Positions 34,021 to 46,150 of a stretch of 64,000 bases of DNA are shown here, piece after piece. Source of the DNA: Micromussa lordhowensis (Eukaryota; Cnidaria; Anthozoa; Scleractinia; Lobophylliidae); the NCBI GenBank assembly GCA_964020085.1, contig OZ026607.1, positions 14,724,041-14,788,040 on the forward strand, given 5' to 3'. Position numbers and translations under genes: made by a program. How positions within the stretch are numbered: the stretch's first letter is position 1; each line of letters opens with the position of its first letter. The notes beneath the pieces are model-generated. The model saw nothing but the letters and a program-made list of their open reading frames with translations, was not told the origin of the DNA and made no database searches.

Positions 34021-35092
34021 AAAGGGGAAAACGAACCTGATCAAATCTCTACCATCACCATCTCCACTGACTGCCTTTTCTAAGTACACTCAGTAGAGAA
34101 TAAAACTCAAGCCCACTAAGGCGATTATTGAAAACAAAATTAAGTAATTGTAAGGTAAATGGCAGTGTCTTTATAGCATAATCAGTTACACAGTAATGAT
34201 AGAAAGAGACAAAAGGAACAATAAAATGGTACTGAACAGATTGATAAACGGAACAAAAAACAAAGGTATGAGAAACGAAATGTAGTCAAAGTTTTAAAAT
34301 GGTGCATGAAATAAAAAGAAGATAAATGAAAACAAGGCGACGTTTTAAATTTTAGTGAATACAATTAACACCCTGACCTAACTTTGCTTTTTCGCAGACA
34401 ATGGCACAACATTATAATTGTTATGACAACAGTCCTTGATGCCGGTTCAATTACACTTACCTGCCTTAAATGTATATGGCTACCGCGAATTCCAGAGCTC
34501 CTAATCCTCTATCCCTCTGGGATCCTAATCTTGTGGCCCCGACAGGTCAAAATCCTCTGGCTACTGAGACGTTCTTATTCTCTTCCCGGAGGTCCTATTT
34601 CACAAGGCCTCCCTGGAAAGAATTAGAGAAACAAACAACAAAAGTTTCGTTCCTTGGTAACAAGGCCATCCGGGGTGTCGTTTCCGCCACGATAGCCAGC
34701 CATGCGGGTCAATGAGGCAAAGGGGTGACATATATGGAGCACTTCCCCACAAATACACGAGGTGTATTCCTCAAGAACGTACAATGTATAAATATAATAA
34801 GCTTATGAATATGTAATGAGAACAAATACAAGACTTTTACTAAAATTCACTCATCAGAGAATTAGTGAGAGATAATTAACCTTGTGTTACCAAACTGTTC
34901 TAAGAGTGGTCCTGTTCCTAGTGCAAGCGATTTTCCTTTGTCTGCATACGTTTCTCAGCAACAGAAATAGTCGGTGAGTTCTGCGGCGTGGGCAACCGCA
35001 TACATGTTCTGAACGCGAAACCTTTAACCGTGAGGAATCGCAGACATTATCGTTGAACACGAAATAATCTACGTAAATCTGGAACGTAAATT
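34021..35092. other. No recognised gene
   Basis: Contains a weak FP-array spacer match at 34425-34460 and two overlapping plus-strand frames at 34384-34715 with no motif (one reads NPLSLWDPNLVAPTGQNPLA, whose near-repeated Pro/Leu words look like a short internal duplication). The remainder is AT-rich. Confidence 0.45.
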
Positions 35093-37000
35093 CAACAACA
35101 ACAACAACAATCTTTATTTATATAGCGCCATTTCTACTAAAAAACCAACAGCGCTTAACAAAGCTACTTATTATAAACAAATAAACATTACTTTACTAAT
35201 ATGATAATTTACTTTTATAAAAACGAATAATTGTAAGGAAAGCAGAGATTTAAAAAGAACGATTAAATAAAAAAGTCTTAACTCTACTTTTAAAGGTACG
35301 TAGACATGATATGGCTCTAATATGATCAGGTAAATTATTCCAAAGTATAGGTGCGATTACTGAAAAAGCACGCTTTCCATAAGTTTCAAGATTGTACTTA
35401 GGGACTACTAACAATTCTTTAGTGGCTGAGCGAAGTTTTCTAGTGGGCAAATGTTTAATTATAGTATCCGTTAAATATTTAGGTCCAGTTTCATAATAGG
35501 CTTTAAAAGTCAAAATTAAAATCTTGAACTCTATTCTTGATTTAACTGGAAGCCAATGCAGTTCTATCAATATCGGTGTAATGTGATCGTACTTCTTAGA
35601 ATACGTGAGAAGACGGGCTGCGGCATTTTGCACGTATTGAAGCTTTTGCAGCATATGTTGTGGTAGACCAGATAGTAGAGAGTTACAGTAATCAATTCGA
35701 CAAGTTACAAAGGTGTGTATTAGTATTTCGCAGTTTTTGTGTGACAGGAACTTTCTGATAGTGGCCAAATTACGTAGATGATAGAAAGCTGTTTTGCAGA
35801 GTGAGTTCACCTGCCTGTTCATGGAGAGTGTATTATCAAACCATACGCCAATGTTCTTGGCTGACTCAGCCGCTATGATCAATTCACTGCCTGCATAAAT
35901 AGAGCTTAGCGGTGGGGGAGGCCGATGACGAGCGTTCAACACTAACAGCTCGGTTTTGTCATTATTAAGCATAAGCTTATTGGCTGTCATCCATTTATTG
36001 ATGTCAAGAATGCACGCTTCCACTTTCGATTTGGAGTGTTCAGGTTCACCGGGGCGTAACGGCTGAAAGGACATATATATCTGGCTATCGTCAGCATAAA
36101 AATGATACGACATATCGTGCCGTTTAAGGACATCACCCAGAGGTGCTGTGTATAATAAATACAGGACAGGGCCAAGCACAGATCCTTGAGGGACGCCATA
36201 GGGGGGAAGGTCCCGACAGGTAGAGGACTCAGTGTCAACACGTACAAACTGGCTTCTCTCGCAGAGATAGGACTTAAACCATGTTAGTGCCTTTCCTTTA
36301 ATCCCAAAACGACAGCTGAGTCTTGCAAGCAGTATCTGATGATCGACTGTGTCGAATGCAGCCGACAGATCAAGTAGTAGAAGAATGACACAGCTATTTT
36401 TGTCTAGACTGCAGAGAATATCATTTTGAACTTTAACCAATGCTGTTTCTGTGCTATGTCCTGGCTTGTAAGCTGACTGAAGGGGTTCATGTAGATCATT
36501 GCTAGTAAGGTGGCAGTTCAGTCGATCAGTAGCAACCTTCTCGATAACCTTAGAGATGAGTCTTAGGTTAGAGATAGGTCTATAGCTAGATAGCAGTTCA
36601 TTATCAAGTAAAGGCTTCTTGATCCTTGGTTCTAAAACTGCACATTTGAGCTTCTTGGGCACCATAGCTTCAGCAAACGACAAGTTCACAATCCTTGCAA
36701 TTGTAGGGAGAAGGGTGTTAATGCAGTCTTTCATGATATTGCCTGGTAATGGATCAAGCATGCACGATTTAGTGGCGATGTTACCAAGGAGGGTAGATAG
36801 CTCTTTAACTGTTGTAGGACTAAGAGAATGTAATTCATGTCCAACGGGGCAGACAACTCTTTCATCATCAGAATTAAAGAATGAAGAGTCAAGGCGGTTT
36901 CTGATGGTTTCTACTTTTTCCACAAAGAAGTCAGCAAATTTGTTTGCAAGGTCAGCGGCATTATCATATTGAATTCGTGGGAAGAAACCCAAATAAACTG
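35093..37000 (-). mobile_element. 5'-truncated LINE with (GTT)n tail
   Basis: Seen: on the minus strand the RT frame is followed by a short 3' UTR with TGGCGCTATATAAATAAAGA and a GTT repeat tail at 35093-35113. The 5' end lies near 37000, just before the first Met of the frame, so the endonuclease is missing. Target-site duplications were not resolved. Confidence 0.85.
35250..36992 (-). CDS. Reverse transcriptase of a LINE (CR1/L2/jockey group), long open frame
   Basis: Seen: 580 codons without a stop. Motifs in order: LDPLPGNIMKDCINTLLPTI, LLSSYRPISNLRLISKVIEK, STETALVKVQNDIL, VILLLLDLSAAFDTVDHQIL (motif A Asp), PPYGVPQGSVLGPVLYLLYT, and MSYHFYADDSQIYMSF (catalytic Asp pair intact). The C-terminal region has FVTCRIDYCNSLLSGLPQHM, ITPILIELHWLPVKSRIEFK and FKSRVKTFLF. 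The RT domain looks catalytically sound, but the copy lacks an endonuclease and a 5' promoter. The open frame marks it as one of the younger insertions. The start is only the first Met after truncation. Confidence 0.9.
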   Translation of the reverse strand: MGFFPRIQYDNAADLANKFADFFVEKVETIRNRLDSSFFNSDDERVVCPVGHELHSLSPTTVKELSTLLGNIATKSCMLDPLPGNIMKDCINTLLPTIARIVNLSFAEAMVPKKLKCAVLEPRIKKPLLDNELLSSYRPISNLRLISKVIEKVATDRLNCHLTSNDLHEPLQSAYKPGHSTETALVKVQNDILCSLDKNSCVILLLLDLSAAFDTVDHQILLARLSCRFGIKGKALTWFKSYLCERSQFVRVDTESSTCRDLPPYGVPQGSVLGPVLYLLYTAPLGDVLKRHDMSYHFYADDSQIYMSFQPLRPGEPEHSKSKVEACILDINKWMTANKLMLNNDKTELLVLNARHRPPPPLSSIYAGSELIIAAESAKNIGVWFDNTLSMNRQVNSLCKTAFYHLRNLATIRKFLSHKNCEILIHTFVTCRIDYCNSLLSGLPQHMLQKLQYVQNAAARLLTYSKKYDHITPILIELHWLPVKSRIEFKILILTFKAYYETGPKYLTDTIIKHLPTRKLRSATKELLVVPKYNLETYGKRAFSVIAPILWNNLPDHIRAISCLRTFKSRVKTFLFNRSF

Positions 37001-37850
37001 AAACTCCGAATATAACTACGCCTGATAGGTAAGAAAACTTGAAGCGGACTACAAATGTGAAGATAAGACCGAATGGTCTTGATTGATACGACGGAAAAGC
37101 ATAAATTTGGCTGGCTCAGGCACGACACGCCATAATGGCGCGAAATGTGAATTTGACCTTCGTAAACAATGGGACAATGTTTGTCTTGTACCGGAATATT
37201 GCGTGACAGGTCATATAACTTCTCTGGCCTCCCTTGTTTCGTTGTTCAGATTACTTCAAATTTATATACTCATAAATTGGCTTTCAAATGTGTTTCGAAT
37301 TTTTCTTAACACACCCTTTGAAGTTGAAAGTATTGTTGTATTTCACAAACTATTGTTTTTCCCGCATCCCCTACCTTTCACATTCAGGCGAATATATTTT
37401 CTATCGCCTCATCTTTCAAACATATTTTGATCTCACTTTAATATAAATGTATATTTGAATAACAATTATCTTCCCATTGAAATTTATTGTTATCCTGGAA
37501 ATGGTTTGGTGGTCACTTAATCCACTTCACGGATACATACTAGACCCAGATTTTGTTTATTTGTCCTGCCAGAATCCAAATTTTCCCTTTTTTTGGTTAT
37601 GAAAACATGCCTCCTCTTTTTTTTTTAGGTTATTTTTTTAAACTTTTGTATAACTCAAACTCTGGTTTTCTTTATCCAGGCTCATTTTATTCCCACGCAG
37701 AGTGCGAGTAAGCGTATAAGTGAAATTCGCTCATATTCACTTTTATCAAGGTAAAACACGTCTTTGCTTTTCTTGTTATCCGGATCTTTAGTAGGTCATT
37801 CTTGTTGCTCAGTCAGCAGCATAGAAAAGAATCAAAAATTGAAGTCTCAT
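37001..37850. other. No recognised gene; possible diverged FP-array spacer
   Basis: AT-rich. The part at 37170-37480 has the same order of T-rich words as 21640-21870 (for example CTCACTTTAATAT-AAT-TATAT and AACAATTATC-TCCCA) at low similarity. No exon was seen. Confidence 0.4.
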
Positions 37851-37852
37851 AC

Positions 37853-38400
37853 ATCATCATTATCGTCATCATCATCATCATTGATTTGTCTTGATGTGTA
37901 TAACAAATTTTAAAAATACACAGCAGGTTGTTACGCGAGGAGACCTCAGGAAACCACCAGGCTTATAGGAGAGGCCACCTCGACATCACAACATTAAACA
38001 AGATAAGGGATGGAAAGGAGTGCGGCAGAAACTAACTCAGAAATTATTTTAATAGAAACTCTAGCACTTTGTTCTTAAACGCAGGAAAGCTTGACAAATT
38101 GGCCATAGAGGCAGGAAGACAGTCTCAGACTCTACGTCCTTGGATACGAATTGTGAATTTCTCGATGTTCGTGCGACAGGAATGCACACGATAATTACCG
38201 GCTGTTCTTGTGTCATATTTCTGGACTTGACTGTTTGTCATAAACAGATTGAGAAAACGTGGAGGCAGCAGATTATTGTGGTAGCGGAACATTAATTTAT
38301 CAATATCGGGGGTATTGATTTGGAAGATGATTAAGATTTTCAGTTTGGAGTAAGAGGGGGCGGTATGTGCTCGATATTCTGAATTTGTAAAAGCTCTCAC
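37853..38400 (-). pseudogene. LINE C-terminal fragment and tail
   Basis: Seen: the minus strand reads INTPDIDKLMFRYHNNLLPP, NSQVQKYDTRTAGNYRVHSC and TIRIQGRRV. In the next frame it then reads GRRVWNCLPASMANLSSFPA and FKNKVLEFLLK with a stop. This is the usual C-terminal region of LINE ORF2 proteins (FK.H..LLP..F, YNTR, G..WN.LP). One frameshift lies at about 38130. A 3' UTR ends in an ATG/ATC microsatellite at 37855-37885. Confidence 0.75.
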
Positions 38401-38404
38401 AGCC

Positions 38405-38505
38405 CGGTTCAGATAAATATCATGCTGTAATCTCTGTCATGGCTCAGAATTTCAATGTGGTTGTCTTCATAATGAAAGTCCAGCAGGTCGCTCTTTGTTC
38501 TGCAA
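38405..38505 (-). pseudogene. FP last-exon relic, rightmost
   Basis: Seen: preceded by CTCTTTGCAG, then a frame with LLDFHYEDNHIEILSHDRDY before a stop. It has the His-Tyr, Asp-(H)-x-Ile-Glu-Ile-Leu and HD-DY pattern of the FP C-terminal strands. It is the most diverged copy, and it marks the right limit of the FP array. 38506-39165 holds AT-rich sequence with weak similarity to 22250-22450 and no gene. Confidence 0.6.
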
Positions 38506-39165
38506 AGAGAAAGTATTCAGATTACATCTCCTTCTCCTACCGATGATCTTTTTCAACCGATCAGAATGCAGGGCAACAATTTTGATGTACATGTCCTGGT
38601 CCTTTTTTTACTGTGAGTGAGATGTTGGAACTGTGTCCCACCTGAAAAAGGACCCTGCCTTTGTCATCTAGTACACGTTAATCATTTAAAAATGCAGACA
38701 TTGCAGCAAGGATTGCAATAACAACTCCTTCTGGAACGTGAGACGACATCATCTCTGAAATGTACCACAATCGAAACGACATGATCAACGAATGAATGAA
38801 TGAAATGTGATTATACTTCAAGTTTTTGTGAAAGTAATTTTGCTTTACAATTAACATTCTGACGTACCTAACTTTGCTTTTTCGAAGACAATGGCAAAAA
38901 TTTTCATTGTAATAGTGTAAGTCAAACGTTTGTGAAATAAATAAATACATTTAGCAAATAGTTGCAGACATGAAATAACTTTTAGGTAGAAACACACAGT
39001 TTTGAGTTTACAAGACTTGTTTCGGATGACCAACATCCATCGTCAGTTGCGAATACAAGTGAACCGCTACTCGGTGTGATATAAAGATAGCTAACAGAAT
39101 GTATGAATACTAATTAAATAACAACGTGAAAGTAAGGTGCTAGAAAATACAATGATGGGAAAAAC

Positions 39166-39400
39166 AATGGTATATTAACGCGGAAAATTAAAATGAAAGC
39201 GTTAAATTTACATGATTAACTTGCCCTTTGTGTAGGGCCTCCTTAATTTTCAGTTGAAAATACTTTGAGGCAGTGTCAAGGATTGAATAGCAATTCTCAG
39301 AGCATAAGGCTCTGCATGTTTCTAACCCGTAAATGTCCTGAAAGATGTGTGAATTCTTATCGGATGTTAAATGTTCACGAACACGTGTAGCAAGATGCCA
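39166..39400 (-). pseudogene. Penelope-like element GIY-YIG endonuclease, C-terminal half
   Basis: Seen: the minus strand reads HLATRVREHLTSDKNSHIFQ, LETCRALCSENCYSILDTAS and FQLKIKEALHKGQVNHVNLT, then a stop at 39188-39190. These are the C-terminal words of GIY-YIG domains of Penelope-like elements. The N-terminal half of the same domain lies at 46915-47345; the two halves join in frame (SN, then W/R, HLATR) when the 7.5-kb CACTG element between them is removed. Confidence 0.85.
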
Positions 39401-39432
39401 CACTGTAAAATGAAAAGAGCCAATTCGGCCCC
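39401..39432 (+). repeat. Left terminal inverted repeat
   Basis: Begins CACTGTAAAATGAAAAGAGC and continues CAATTCGGCCCC. It pairs with 46883-46914. Confidence 0.85.
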
Positions 39433-40624
39433 AAAAATGGGGCCGAAACGGGTAAGTCCAGAACGGTACTTTTTTGGGGGCCAATTCAGCCCTATTGAGA
39501 TGGGGCTGTTTTGGTACCAAAATTTGGGGCTAATTTGGCCCTTGCATCGGGGCCAAATTAGACCATGTAAAGGGCCAATATGGAAAACACTAGGGCCACT
39601 TTGGATTTTCCAGGAGCGAAAAGAGCCCCTCAAATTTTGGCCCTCTTAAAAACGACCCTTCGAAAAGTAGCCGATTCAGCCCCATATCGGGTCATTATCG
39701 TTTTTTTGAATTTGGGTGGGGGCCAACAGATTTCTTCCCTTAATGAGGTATTGACAAATAATGAAAGAAAACTAAGGCTTATTTCAAACATTTATTCAGT
39801 TGTCAATAAGTGTACTGTGATATGTACATCCGTTAACGCGTGTTCCAACCTATTTATGTAACACTATCTTCAGTTAATCTCAACTTTTCTAGACTGAACA
39901 ATTACAATTACGGGAGGAATTAAATTGGCCAAGAGAGACACTTGTCTTGCGTGCGAACAAAGTAAATACTTCTTAAAACGGTGGTCACTAATGCGACAAA
40001 GTCAAAATCATAATCAGCATCATAAGAGCACTTAAAACCTATAGTGAAAATCACCAATTGGAGTTGTAAAGGGTTTCATTAATTGAAGCTCGCCGGAATT
40101 GGAGTCAATAAGGTTTCTATTACAACTCCCCTTTTGACAAAAAAAAAGATTGTCAGAATTCAGGGTTGCCACTCATCAGAAAGTTAAAAATTCTCTGACT
40201 GTGGCAACCCGTTCTCCTGCCTACAACTCCGACAATGTACTGCTCTTACTAGATTGAAGCACATGAGTTGTAAGAGCAATCATGAACTACAATGCTTTAG
40301 CTATGACAATGCTCAAGCTTCTGATTACAACTCCGACTTTGTCTAAACTGCTAGTGCCAGTTTTTAATGGCTTGGTAAGTACCTTATTTATTGCTTTTTA
40401 CAGCATGGACAATATGTTTAGCAAAACAAACTATCAAAAAAAAGGTAATAATGAGGTAATAAAAGGTTGCTGCTTATGTTAAGTTTGTTTTAAGTGTTTG
40501 AATTTTACCTTAAAAAAAAAACAAAAACAAAAACAAATAAAGAGAACTACATGTACCGAAATACCATGCAACACAGGATTCCATAGAATAAAAATAACAA
40601 AGATGAAGGTACTAGTTGAAGAAC
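39433..40624. other. Subterminal repeats and gene-free left arm of the CACTG element
   Basis: 39433-39740 contains about ten GGGCC-type words in both orientations. 39741-40624 is AT-rich. A weakly repeated pair of phrases built on TACAACTCC occurs at about 40123, 40222 and 40325. No ORF with family motifs. Confidence 0.6.
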
Positions 40625-43600
40625 TCAGGCGCTTGCCAAGTCATTAAAAAAGGATGAAACAGTGACAAGGGTCTGCCCTCGTCCAATTTCCAGCAAAGCC
40701 TGCTCCAGGAAAGTTAGGATCGCTTTCCTCTGATTATATGAGACGTTAAAAATGTAAAAACTCCCCAGCAATCCAAGCAGAGCATCTAAAATCGATTTCT
40801 GGGGGAGTTGACAAATACTTCCTCCCTCTGCCACAATGTAAATTATATCTATGTCAAAGATATCTCCGACAATTAAAATATGGGGCTGCACAAATCCTGC
40901 TATTGTATCATCGACTTCTGCATCCCTCTGCAATACAAAAAAAAAATAATGTTACAATTTTAGAAATGATAGCAAAATTTTCATAACCACACATTAAGTC
41001 AGTATGGTCAACCCTTCTTTTAAACAATACACCTGCATTATTGTACTGTTAATAATTTTGTCACAAAATAAATGGCTTATCAAATTTATTTAAGTAAGCA
41101 ACTGTCCTAAAGGTGGATTTTGGAGTAAACACAGAGTGGAGTTTTTGATTTACCTTCTCAAAAGAACAAGAATTCTTGGAAAAAAATCAAAGATGAAATT
41201 TGCAGAATGTTTTGGTAATATACAATATCCAAACCACTCAGTGTCATGGTTGTGATTTTCTCTCTATGATTAATTAATGAGTTTGAGAACTTTATTTCCA
41301 AGTTGCCTACCTCTACAATACTGATAACTTCCTCCTGGGTTCCTTTCTTCCTGCCGCCGCGATTCCGCAGAACCTTGTTAATCACCACGAAGGATGCCCG
41401 GCTTTTCATTTCTGACATTTAAATAAAGAAAAAAAAATATTATTAAAACACACTACGATTTCTCCTGACTATCAATTGTGCGTCAACACACGCGCGATAA
41501 TGAAATAGTCGAAGTGCCATGGTATAGCACTTTATGACAAAGTTTTAACTGGAAAACTTGTTACCATCTGATGTACACATGTATAGTCTATGTTTGTAAG
41601 CTCTGCCTAAAGAATCACTGGGTTACACTGCACCCATGGGTGTGCCACCTTAAGTGCAGCCTATGTTTGTTAGCTCTACCTAAAGAATCACTTGGTTACA
41701 CTGCACCCATGGGTGTGCCACCTAAAGTGCAGCCTATGTTTGTTAGCTCTACCTAAAGAATCAGTGGGTTACACTGCACCCATGGGTGTGCCAACTAAAG
41801 TGCAGCCTATGTTAGCTCTACCTAAAGAACCACAGGGTTACACTGCACCCATGGGTGTGCCACCTAAAGTGCAGCCTATGTTTGTTAGCTCTACCTAAAG
41901 AATCACTGGGTTACACTGTACTCACAGACGTTTGCCTCGCGCTCTCTTCAAAGACAAAAAAGCTAAAGCCTGTTTGGCCAAAAATCAAGCTTTGTTTCCC
42001 CAAAAATTTGACACCATATTAGGGCCCCGAAAGAAGTTAAAAGTTCCTCCATAATAGAAGAGTGTTTCAGTAATTTGAAAATAATACAATGAAACTAGCA
42101 TAGGAACTGTGCTCCTATTCAACAGGTTTAAATTTTGAAATTTCCCTTCAGGCCTGAAAAGTTTTTGGGCCTTTCGAGAAACGTGCCCCATTACACTTTA
42201 TTCAAATAAACAAGGTAATTATGTAATCAAATGTGTATCATTTAGATAATCTTGGTGTGCTTTAATTAGTCGAAAACTGTAACTGTAATTGGCCTGGTGG
42301 AATTAATGCACAATAATTTTATTCAAAATCTTGTATATTATCTTGTAGTAATTGATGAAAAAAGTTATATTTACCTTCTCTGTCACATTCCTTGTCCCCA
42401 AGAGCAGCGTCCATCTCTCCCATGGTGTTAAGGATGACCTTGTCCTTGCTACCTGCAGCGTACTTTAAGATACGCTGCTGCCACATCTGGTACTTTTCCC
42501 TAACTTTGGTGGGGATGTCGTTGTCATCAAAGATGCGGAATAATTCAGCTTTAAGCTTTGAAAAAGTTAAACAGGAGACATCATGTTACAGTGTTTTTGA
42601 CAATGGTGTTTTACTTGGAACATTAGAGAGAGGAATGTACATGTTCTTGATCAGTCTCCCATTTAAAAAATTATCTCAAATTTTATCCCCTAATTTTATG
42701 CATAATTTAATTACATGACCGACCAGAAATGATACGTGACTGAGCTGGTCACTGTGTCTGGAGACTCTCCAGGAATTATTTCTAGCCCTGTAAACTAGTC
42801 GTGAGTTTTGTTCAACATTTAAATCTACCCAAATGAAAACCAACCAGTTTTTACTTAACTTTAATATAGGAGTAAGTGTTAAACAATAATCTCAAAGGAA
42901 ACAAGGAGGGTGGAGCATGTGTGTGTATGGGGGGCCAGCTCTTAAACGTACTAGAGAAATGGAGTTGAAGCACCTACAAATCCCACACACAGTACATGTT
43001 TTTCTTCCAACAGGTAAACTATAGTAACTCAAGTGTTTCATAACTCACAGCAAAAAATAGTATTAGCCAAACATGGACATGAAATTTAAACCTTGCAGAC
43101 AGAAACATATTAACCAGATACTTACATGGGTGAAATTTGTAAGTGAGGGGTATTCCTTAAGCACATCTTTCACCAATTTAGGTGTCGTCAAGATGTTACG
43201 GCGGCGAAGGGCAAATGTTTTTTAGGATTTTTCTTGATCTCGTCAAGATTTTCGTTGGCATACGTCCTTAAGGAGTCCACTGACTTCCCCTCAGGCAAAT
43301 CTGGCACTGCTGACCAAGTGTGTGTCTTTGTTTTTTGCTTTTTTGGCTTAGGGTCACTTTGACTGTCCCTAGTTCCTGCGAGGCGTTTGGGCTTCTGTAT
43401 TTTCTTCATGCGATTGAATATTTTCAATTCTAAGTAACCCTGAAAGAAAGACAAATTGTTGTAGATGTTAGCTGTTGTGGTTCAATTTTAGCCTTGGTTG
43501 AAATTATATTTTCCTTTGTTTATGGGTATGGTAATTTATGATATTGAAACAAGAAAAATAATTATAATTTCAACCAAGGATAAAAAAAGAAATTAAGCAC

Positions 43601-46150
43601 AACATTACCTATGCATGTATATCTTTTTCTTACAATCCTCAATGTATAAAAAAAGAGGAGAGTACCACAACAGAATACCAAATAACTAGCTGCTATATAT
43701 CTAACGTTAAAGCCACGTTGTTAAAGAAGTGAGTGATGCAACACTGTAATTAAAATAGGAGTTCACAGCAGCTCATATCAAATTGCCAAATCAATGATAA
43801 ATGTAACACACAATATAAATAAAGTTAGTGGATAAATTAACTCAACCATGACTTTCTGTATCCTTAGAAAATTTAACTTTCGTCTATACCTTTGATGTGC
43901 ATATACATTTTAGTTTAAGTAATAACCTTTACAATTAAGAAAAGAAAGATTTTAAATATTAACTAGAGTACTTACTAAGAAAGAATTCTTCAAGACAGCT
44001 TTAAGAGAACTGTATAATGTTATTTTGACCTGGGTTAGTTTGACTATTGTACATACCCATTCTGTATCAATATCAACTAATACCTTGCTGGCCATGCAAG
44101 GATATTTAGCAATAATTTGCTTGGCAATGAACTCCCTTTCGGTCTTCTTGGGGTGGCTTGTGAAATGATTTATACTTATACAAACTTCTCGGACAAACTC
44201 GCTTTTCTGGTTAGCTGTTAAAAATCCAGCTTTTAGTCCAGTTTCAACTGAAACTGTGTCACCAACACACATTGTAGTATCCTCATTGGTACTTTTAGTG
44301 ATGGTTGCCAACTAAATAAGTAAATTTTTTCCAAAAAAGTTTAAATAATGCATTTTCAGATGTTCCATATGTTTATATAAACTGTCCATGAAAGGAAAAT
44401 CATAAAGCATCCTGGTAGTAATACTTCTGCCAGTTTGTTTCTCTTGGTAGTGAACAGTACCATTTAGAGTACCATTTAGAGCTCCATCTGTTTTTGATTT
44501 TCTACTTCTCTATTGGTTTAAGTGCTTGTGAGCGACAACAATACGAAGAGTGTACATGGAGAACTTTGAATGAAAACAATACAGGTACTTGAAACAACAC
44601 AACTCAGAAAAATTGCATCTAATAAATTCTCTTAAAAATGGCTTCCTTCATTTTTTTCCAGCACAGCCTTCAAAGGTCACCTATACATATATAACCTACC
44701 CGTGATGGGGGATGGAATTTTGACAGCCATCCAGGGAGAACCTAAATGGAAAGATCTTATTTTAGCGAATGAGCCACTGACATCTTGACTTTCAGATATA
44801 CATTGTAACATACTCGTTAACATTGGTCATTGTTGTTCAGAGGGTAGGGACATTGGAATTTACTTTGCCTGGAGTTTAATATATTCTTAGTTTGCAACCT
44901 TATGACAAGGCGGCAGTGTTGGGGTCAAACAAAGCACTTTTTTTGAAAAATTTACGTGAAAATTAAGAGTTCCCAGCAGAGAAAAATGCTTTTGTTCTTG
45001 ACACCTAACATGACAGCCTTGATGTCAGGGGCAAACCAGCAACACACACAAAGGCGAGAGATATTCATTAATTACGGTCTCACCTTTTCTTGAGCTTTTC
45101 TTGCTCTTCTCGCTGTTTGAGGCAGTAGTAGCTTTCTTTTTTTCCTGTAATGATAAATAAAATGCAGACAATCTTTATGAAACAAATACGTAATCAATTG
45201 GCTACTGCAACAAGTTTTTTCTGGCTAGTGAGGCACTTTTCCCATATACAAATGAAAGGAAAGGACAATAAAATATATATTAATATGACCCTTCAGCACG
45301 GTAGATTTCTATATATTTTGTTCATAGAATCTGAAAATGGGAAATAATTTTATCTGTATCCATAACAACAACAAAAGTTAAATAGTTGGGAATGTAAATT
45401 GAAAAAAAAAATTAAAAAAAAGAACCGGGCAGGGCAGGAAAATATAATCACTTAAAAGCCTTACATTCACAGGTGGTGTGCAGCCGTCCTCTTTTAGCTG
45501 CCCCTTTTCCTTCAGAGTCGAAGAAAATACAGGGCTTGATCTTCCTGAAATCTCCCAATCTTCGTCCACGCTGCCACAACTAGAAAAATCAAGCGTACTT
45601 GTACTGGAGAATGTACTGGAGCCATTACGTATACTGCAACTCGTGCCCGCTGATGTGCACGAAGAGATGGTAGACGATGTAGGTTCTGAACACTGAAACG
45701 GAAAGAACCAAAACGTATTTAAGTACATGTAAAAACACAACACAGAAGTAAAAGAAAAAGATCAGTTAACGCTTTCAATTGAAGTTTTCCAAAATATGAG
45801 AACAGTGATTTTCAACTGTATATCCAAGTGCCGAGGGCTAAAAACCGTTGGGCTGTAACTCGATCTAAGCGCCAAAAGTAGAGCGCATGACTTTTTTGGC
45901 AGCCGCTGAGGCTCAACATGCCCCAGAGGCCTTTGCACGCATTTGGCGGTAAAAATGATAAAGTTGTAGATTTTTACCTCCATCGAAGCAATTTGGTCGT
46001 CCGCAGTTTCTGCAGAAATCACCAGTTTCTTGAACTTCAGACGCTCTTTTATCTTGGGAAAATAATGGCGCAGCTCATCCGCATCTTGGGTAATATCTTC
46101 AAGATCTTTTCCGTCGATACTGCCCCTTTCTTGAAGGTAAAAGAAGCCAC
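40625..46150 (-). CDS. Multi-exon SAM-domain (SAMD3-like) protein gene inside the CACTG element
   Basis: Seen, with GT-AG boundaries on the minus strand: exon to 45978 from about 46150 (SIDGKDLEDITQDADELRHY, PKIKERLKFKKLV: a SAM-domain core); 45692-45465 (Ser/Thr-rich linker); 45144-45084 (Lys-rich); 44741-44700 (VLPGWLSKFHPPSR); 44311-44057 (FVREVCISINHFTSHPKKTE, IAKQIIAKYPCM); 43439-43126 (basic linker, then after a one-base shift RRRNILTTPKLVKDVLKEYP); 42555-42375 (ELFRIFDDNDIPTKVREKYQ); 41411-41311; 40927-40625 (QPHILIVGDIFDIDIIYIVA, LLGSFYIFNVSYNQRKAILT), stop at 40625. Total about 550 codons. Domain order resembles the SAMD3-like proteins that are highly multiplied in fish and invertebrate genomes. 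Lesions: the frameshift at about 43195 and a phase mismatch of one base at the A7 run in the 45144-45084 exon, so probably non-functional. The first exon and start codon are unresolved. Biochemical role unknown. Confidence 0.7.
41590..41920. repeat. 73-bp tandem repeat, five copies, in an intron-like region of the CACTG element
   Basis: Seen: CTCTACCTAAAGAATCACTG and CACCCATGGGTGTGCCACCT recur with starts at 41601, 41674, 41747, 41816 and 41889 (periods 73, 73, 69, 73). Each unit contains the 14-bp palindrome CACCCATGGGTG. It lies upstream of the 41411-41311 exon, in the intron before it. Open frames across it are repeat artefacts. Confidence 0.9.

Noticed and set aside
34384..34715. Two overlapping plus-strand ORFs of about 80 codons
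   Set aside because: No family motif; the Pro/Leu-rich words come from a short local duplication.
41571..41898. Two overlapping ORFs with repeated Cys/Pro words
   Set aside because: Translation of the 73-bp tandem repeat in an intron; both frames give repeats.
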